NCBI GenBank assembly: GCA_900544655.1
Contig: UQWE01000019.1
Coordinates: forward strand, 1 to 16,689
Direction of reading: 5' to 3'
DNA: 16,689 bases
Source: an uncultured Coriobacteriaceae bacterium
GTDB taxonomy: Bacteria; Actinomycetota; Coriobacteriia; Coriobacteriales; Atopobiaceae
This document shows, one piece after another, positions 13,116-16,689 of the stretch (within the stretch, counting starts at the first letter, position 1; each line of letters opens with the position of its first letter). Under the pieces are notes generated by a model. It did not search any database, had not been told where the DNA came from, and was given only the letters and a program-made list of their open reading frames with translations. The position numbers were made by a program, and so were the translations under genes.

Positions 13116-14003
13116 ATGAGACAACGTGTGGCAATTACCGGGGCAAACGGTTATCTTGCGAGCCTCGTCCAGCGCTACAACACAGATAAATACGAGTTCG
13201 TTCGCGTGAGCAGGTCTGACGTCGACTACACGAATCCCGCTGATGTCGCGAGATACTTCGAGACACTCGACTTTGACATGTTGTTCCACACTGCAGCAAA
13301 CGCCACGACCGCTGACTGCGAGAACGACCCCGAGGGAACGCATCTTGTGAATTGTGATTCTGCCATTGAGATCGCAAAGGTGTGCGAGGATCGCGGCAAG
13401 CGCATGCTCTTCATATCCACCGAGCAGCTATTCAATGGCAAGACTACGCCGGGTCCGTTTGACGAGGAGGCCGAGCCCCTCTGCGTCACCAATTACGGCA
13501 TTCAGAAGGCTGAGGTGGACGCATGGCTTACCTCCAACTCCCATGACCACGTCACGCTCCGCCTTTCTTGGATGTTTGGCATGGCGATGCCTGGCGTAAA
13601 GCCGTCCCCCGGCGTCATTGGCAACGTCTTGAAGGCACTTCGAACGAGCACACCAACGAAGTTCACCTTGAACGAGAAACGGTGCATGACCTATGCACAG
13701 CAGCTTGCGGACAATTTTGCGAAGATTTGCGAGCTCGAAAGCGGAACCTACCACTTCGCCGCCGCAAACGGTTCGAGCGCGACCGACGGACTGAGCACCT
13801 ACGAGTGCGCCAAGGTCGTTGCTCGTAAGCTCGGCGCTTCCCAAGAGGACATCGATCGCCTGATTCTCCCCAACCCCGACCGCTACACCGATCGCTTCCG
13901 TGACTTCAGGCTTAGCGCCGACAAACTCGCGGGCAACGGCATCGCGCTTGGCACGTTTGAGGACAATGTCGACCGTTGTCTCGCGGATTTTGGCTGGCTA
14001 TAG
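13116..14003 (+). CDS. RmlD-like NAD(P)-dependent sugar reductase (extended SDR family)
   Basis: 295 residues. The N-terminal Rossmann motif is VAITGANGYLAS, in which the last Gly of the usual GxxGxxG is Ala. The catalytic pair is YGIQK near 146-150 (YxxxK), with ISTEQLFNG near 111-119 in the position of the RmlD STDYVFDG stretch. HTAANATTADCE near 63-74 corresponds to the family's AAYTAVDKAE. The family reduces dTDP-4-dehydrorhamnose or related nucleotide sugars; none of the other dTDP-rhamnose genes lies here, so the substrate is open. ATG 13116 has GGAGG 5 bases upstream, so longer in-frame starts are rejected. It is preceded by the deoC terminator and 110 bases with no convincing promoter, and it faces the EF-G-like gene across a gap with two hairpins. 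Confidence 0.85.
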   Translation: MRQRVAITGANGYLASLVQRYNTDKYEFVRVSRSDVDYTNPADVARYFETLDFDMLFHTAANATTADCENDPEGTHLVNCDSAIEIAKVCEDRGKRMLFISTEQLFNGKTTPGPFDEEAEPLCVTNYGIQKAEVDAWLTSNSHDHVTLRLSWMFGMAMPGVKPSPGVIGNVLKALRTSTPTKFTLNEKRCMTYAQQLADNFAKICELESGTYHFAAANGSSATDGLSTYECAKVVARKLGASQEDIDRLILPNPDRYTDRFRDFRLSADKLAGNGIALGTFEDNVDRCLADFGWL

Positions 14004-14032
14004 GCTAAGGACGAGATAGACCACGGGCAATA

Positions 14033-14067
14033 ATCGGGCCGTCGCATCATCGATGCGGCGGCCCGAT
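14033..14067 (+). terminator. Long hairpin after the reductase gene, possible two-way terminator
   Basis: ATCGGGCCGTCGCAT (14033-14047) pairs with ATGCGGCGGCCCGAT (14053-14067), 15 bp with one wobble and a 5-base loop. Neither side has a T run. It sits 30 bases after the reductase stop in a convergent gap. Confidence 0.5.
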
Positions 14068-14176
14068 CGCATGCGTGCCAATTGAGCGAGGCCCAAGCGC
14101 ACAGCAACGTGGTCGCGCGGCGTGCGACCGTGCGCCGTCGAGCGAGTCAAATCGAGTTGCAGTCTCTCTGACATAA

Positions 14177-14208
14177 GGCGAGGCCGCAACCCCCGTTACG
14201 GCCTCGCC
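14177..14208 (-). terminator. Hairpin after the EF-G-like gene
   Basis: GGCGAGGCCG (14177-14186) pairs perfectly with CGGCCTCGCC (14199-14208). On the minus strand TTATGTC follows, a short T-poor tail. It lies 28 bases after the EF-G-like stop. The stretch 14068-14176 between the two hairpins holds no gene. Confidence 0.55.
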
Positions 14209-14236
14209 CTACACAGTGCCCCCTGGAAGCTAGGGA

Positions 14237-16294
14237 CTACCTACCAGCGTTGCGACGGTTCTGCCACTCCTCCGCGAGCTTTGCCTGGACGTCGTACGGA
14301 ACCTGCTCGTACCCGTCGATTTCGAGCGCGAACTCGCCCGTTCCGCGGGAGAGCGAACGCAGGCGCGTGGCGTAATCGAGGACCTCCGCGTATGGAACGC
14401 GCGCCCGGATGACAGTGGTACCACGCTCGCCGGCCTCCATGCCCTCGACGCGACCGCGAGATGCCGAGACGTCACCCATGATGGAGCCCGCGTAGTCCTC
14501 CGGGACGGTCACCATGAGCTTGGCCATGGGCTCGAGCACGACGGGCTCCGCCTGCTCCGCAGCCTTCAGGAAGCCGAGGCGGGCGGCGGACTTGAAGGCC
14601 ATCTCGTTCGAGTCAACGGAGTGATAGCTGCCGTCATAGCAAGCGACGCGAACGTCGATCATCGGGTAGCCGGCGACGACGCCCTCGCGCATGGTCTCCT
14701 GGACTCCCTTGTCGACCGCGGGGATGAGACCCTTGGGAATGCGACCGCCGACGACCTCGTCAACGAACTCGTAGCCCGCGCCCGGATTGGGCTCGAGACG
14801 CAGCCAGCAATCACCGTACTGGCCGGCGCCACCAGTCTGCTTCTTGTGGCGACCCTGGGCGCTCGCGGTGCGACGGATGGTCTCGCGATAGGGCACACGC
14901 ATCGGCACGATGTGGGCCGTGACGCCTGCGCGCGCGGCCATGCGATCGAGCAGGACTGAGACCTGGGCCTCCCCGATGGCGGAGATGACGGTCTGGCCGG
15001 TGTCCTCGTTGCGGGAGACGGACATCGTCGGGTCTGCGTCGCAGCTCTTCTCGAGGAAGCTGTAGAGCTTGTCCTCCGTGCCGCGCTTGTCCGGCTCGAT
15101 GGCGACCCGGTAGAGGGAGTTGGGGAAGCGGAAGGCCGCAGCTTCGACCTTACCCGTGACGGAGAGGGTGTCACCGGCCATGGCGGCAATCTTCGGCACG
15201 ACGACGATGTCGCCAGCGGCGGCAGACGGAACCTCGGACATGTCGCGGCCAACCATGCGATAGATGTGAGCCAGACGCTCGGGCTTACGGGTGCGGGCGC
15301 AGATGAGCTCGAGACCCGGCTTGACCGTGCCGGCGAGCACCTTCGCCAGGGCGAGGCGGCCGTTCTGCGGGTCATTCAGGACCTTGAAGACGAAGGCGAC
15401 CGGACGGTCATCGCCCTCGTCGATGTCGAGGTAGTCACCGTTCACCAGGGGCACGGAGCCGAAGTCGCTCGCACTCGGGAAGTAGGTTGCGATGTCATCC
15501 ATCAAGCTCGTGATGCCTTCCTCGGCGGTGCAAGAGCCGGCGAAGACGGGCACGAAGATACGCTCGGCGATGGCCTTGGCGAGCAGGCCCTCGAGCTCCT
15601 CCTGGGTGAGCTGGCCGTCACCCTCGAGGTATTTGAGCATGAGCTCGTCATCCGCCTCGACGACAAGCTCGCACAGGTGGGCGCGAGCCTCCTCGGCGGC
15701 GTCCGCGTACTCCGCGGGGATGTCGCGCTCGACGGGCTTGCCCGCATCGTCAAGGTGACGGGCTTTCATGCGGATGACGTCGATGACGCCCTTAAAGTCC
15801 TCGCCGACGCCCCACGGCAACGTGACGGCACCAAGGCGCTGGCCGAAGCGCTCCTGCAGCGCGGCGAGCGTGGCGCCATACTGGGCCTCGGATCGATCAA
15901 TGCGGTTCACGAAGACGGCACGCGCGAGGGAGAGGTCCTCGGCGGCATACCACAGGCGAGTGGTGACGGCACCCGGGTCTCCCGCGGCGTCGACGACGAA
16001 GATGGCCGTCTCGACGGCGGACATGGCAGCATAGGCGTCGCCGATGAAGTCTGGATAGCAGGGGGCGTCAATGACGTTCAGGCGCGCGCCGCCCCAGGAG
16101 ATGGGCGCCATGGCAAGCTTGATCGAGAAGGAGCGCTTCTCTTCCTCAGGGTCGTAGTCGAGCGTGGGCTTGGTGCCCTTGTGGCCACCCAGGCGACTGG
16201 TGACGCCTGAAAGGTGAAGCATGGCCTCCGCGAGCATGGTCTTGCCCACGCCACCTTGGCCCACGAGGGCAACGTTCCTAATCTTCTCGCTCAT
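14237..16294 (-). CDS. EF-G-like translation GTPase (EF-G paralogue)
   Basis: 685 residues with the full EF-G layout: GTPase domain (about 1-270), domain II (about 285-375), III, IV (with QTGGAGQYGDCWLRL near 475 and GYPMIDVRVACYDGSYHSVDSNEMAFK near 555-580) and V (MGDVSASRGRVEGM near 618-631). The GTPase motifs depart from true EF-G: P-loop GQGGVGKT instead of AHIDAGKT, G3 DAPCYPDF instead of DTPGHVDF (Gly to Cys and catalytic His to Tyr), and G4 NRID instead of NKxD. This is typical of the EF-G-like paralogue group of Actinobacteria and others rather than housekeeping FusA; no rpsL/rpsG neighbours are present. ATG 16294 has GGAGGGAG 4-7 bases upstream; in-frame codons further up lack a ribosome site. 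The role on the ribosome is not established. Confidence 0.92.
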   Translation of the reverse strand: MSEKIRNVALVGQGGVGKTMLAEAMLHLSGVTSRLGGHKGTKPTLDYDPEEEKRSFSIKLAMAPISWGGARLNVIDAPCYPDFIGDAYAAMSAVETAIFVVDAAGDPGAVTTRLWYAAEDLSLARAVFVNRIDRSEAQYGATLAALQERFGQRLGAVTLPWGVGEDFKGVIDVIRMKARHLDDAGKPVERDIPAEYADAAEEARAHLCELVVEADDELMLKYLEGDGQLTQEELEGLLAKAIAERIFVPVFAGSCTAEEGITSLMDDIATYFPSASDFGSVPLVNGDYLDIDEGDDRPVAFVFKVLNDPQNGRLALAKVLAGTVKPGLELICARTRKPERLAHIYRMVGRDMSEVPSAAAGDIVVVPKIAAMAGDTLSVTGKVEAAAFRFPNSLYRVAIEPDKRGTEDKLYSFLEKSCDADPTMSVSRNEDTGQTVISAIGEAQVSVLLDRMAARAGVTAHIVPMRVPYRETIRRTASAQGRHKKQTGGAGQYGDCWLRLEPNPGAGYEFVDEVVGGRIPKGLIPAVDKGVQETMREGVVAGYPMIDVRVACYDGSYHSVDSNEMAFKSAARLGFLKAAEQAEPVVLEPMAKLMVTVPEDYAGSIMGDVSASRGRVEGMEAGERGTTVIRARVPYAEVLDYATRLRSLSRGTGEFALEIDGYEQVPYDVQAKLAEEWQNRRNAGR

Positions 16295-16443
16295 GATGAC
16301 TCCCTCCATTGAGGTCCACGTGGCCCAACGGAGAGGGAAAATCGCCGCACGCGACCCACCCAGACCGTTGACTGGATGGGCGTCGGGGTGCCCATACGCA
16401 CGCCACGGCATTCGTTGGGTTTACCGTACCCAAACAGCTGGAC

Positions 16444-16482
16444 AAAAAAGCCCCACCCACCAGCGTGTCTGGCGAGCGGGGC
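16444..16482 (-). terminator. Terminator of the Xre-type gene at the window edge
   Basis: On the minus strand GCCCC (16482-16478) pairs with GGGGC (16454-16450), and the stem extends inward with G-T wobbles to CCAG/CTGG; TTTTTT follows. It lies about 70 bases after the stop of the partial gene. The remaining 16295-16443 shows no gene and no convincing promoter. Confidence 0.8.
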
Positions 16483-16549
16483 GTGAGGCGTGGCGAATGG
16501 CACAAACAATGGCATCTCAGTTACAGGAGTACTCCACAACGAGTGGGTC

Positions 16550-16689
16550 CTACTCCTTGTGAACCGTCGGGTAGATCAGCCTCACCTCGATGCGGCAGCC
16601 GAGGGCGTTGGCGACAGACTCGAACGTGGCGATGATGACGTTGCGGGCGGACATACCATGGCTGCCGGTGACGCCCCCGGACGCGAATG
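16550..16689 (-). CDS. Xre-type helix-turn-helix protein, C-terminal end (cut by window edge)
   Basis: The frame is open from the window edge (first full codon ending at 16687) to TAG 16550, 45 residues. It reads GMSARNVIIATFESVANALGCRIEVRL near the end, which fits the last two helices of an Xre/Cro-type helix-turn-helix domain (pattern: S, then a helix with LE/FESVA, then ALGC and a short beta end). The terminator at 16444-16482 is placed correctly for this gene. Too little is visible to tell a phage-type repressor from an antitoxin of a toxin-antitoxin pair or a housekeeping regulator. Confidence 0.55.
   Translation of the reverse strand, partial: FASGGVTGSHGMSARNVIIATFESVANALGCRIEVRLIYPTVHKE

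Noticed and set aside
14068..14176. Possible RNA gene in the convergent gap between the two hairpins
   Set aside because: No cloverleaf, no conserved tRNA loop sequence and no promoter could be found.
15266..16210. A 314-codon plus-strand frame opposite the EF-G-like gene
   Set aside because: Antisense shadow in GC-rich DNA without any recognisable motif.

Overview
The window looks like chromosomal DNA of a high-GC Gram-positive anaerobe. Gene content and protein style (mannose-family PTS, DERA-type aldolases, EF-G-like paralogue, a free-standing cyanophycin-synthetase N domain, GTG starts, GGAGG ribosome sites) point to Coriobacteriia, of the Olsenella, Collinsella or Atopobium kind. This placement is inference; there is no rRNA or marker gene to settle it.

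Left part (1-5205, all on the minus strand): a partial Gly/Tyr/Arg-rich low-complexity protein; a PRC-barrel protein with a long Ala/Lys-rich tail; a small YtxH-type protein; a stand-alone domain resembling the N-terminal domain of cyanophycin synthetase; an RlpA-like double-psi beta-barrel protein with one membrane anchor; and a CNNM/CorC-type CBS transporter. The transporter has a structured leader with two tandem stem-loops and a 30-codon upstream reading frame that overlaps its GTG start.

Central part (5206-12955): a sugar-catabolism island. A minus-strand operon runs EIIA, EIIB, EIIC, EID (that is, EIID), mannose-6-phosphate isomerase and an allulose-6-phosphate/ribulose-phosphate epimerase. 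It is followed by a separately started GntR/HutC-type regulator. Two DERA-family aldolase genes, about 77% identical in protein by hand alignment, flank the block, both on the plus strand. A 12-bp motif, ATGTNCTGACAT, lies upstream of both aldolase genes and of the EIIA gene, and a weaker version lies upstream of the regulator gene, so the whole block is probably one small regulon. In outline, the PTS would import and phosphorylate a hexose at C6, ManA and the epimerase would interconvert aldose and ketose phosphates toward fructose 6-phosphate, and the aldolases would handle a side product or a deoxy-sugar phosphate. The real substrate is unknown. The EIIC gene carries a one-base frameshift near 10486-10495, so the transporter is either broken, recoded, or affected by a sequence error. 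EIIA and the restored EIIC end in nearly the same acidic tail.

Right part (12956-16689): a plus-strand RmlD-like short-chain reductase gene, two strong hairpins in the convergent gap, a minus-strand EF-G-like translation GTPase with altered GTPase motifs, and the C-terminal end of an Xre-type helix-turn-helix protein cut by the window edge. No tRNA, rRNA, CRISPR array, insertion sequence or prophage gene was seen.
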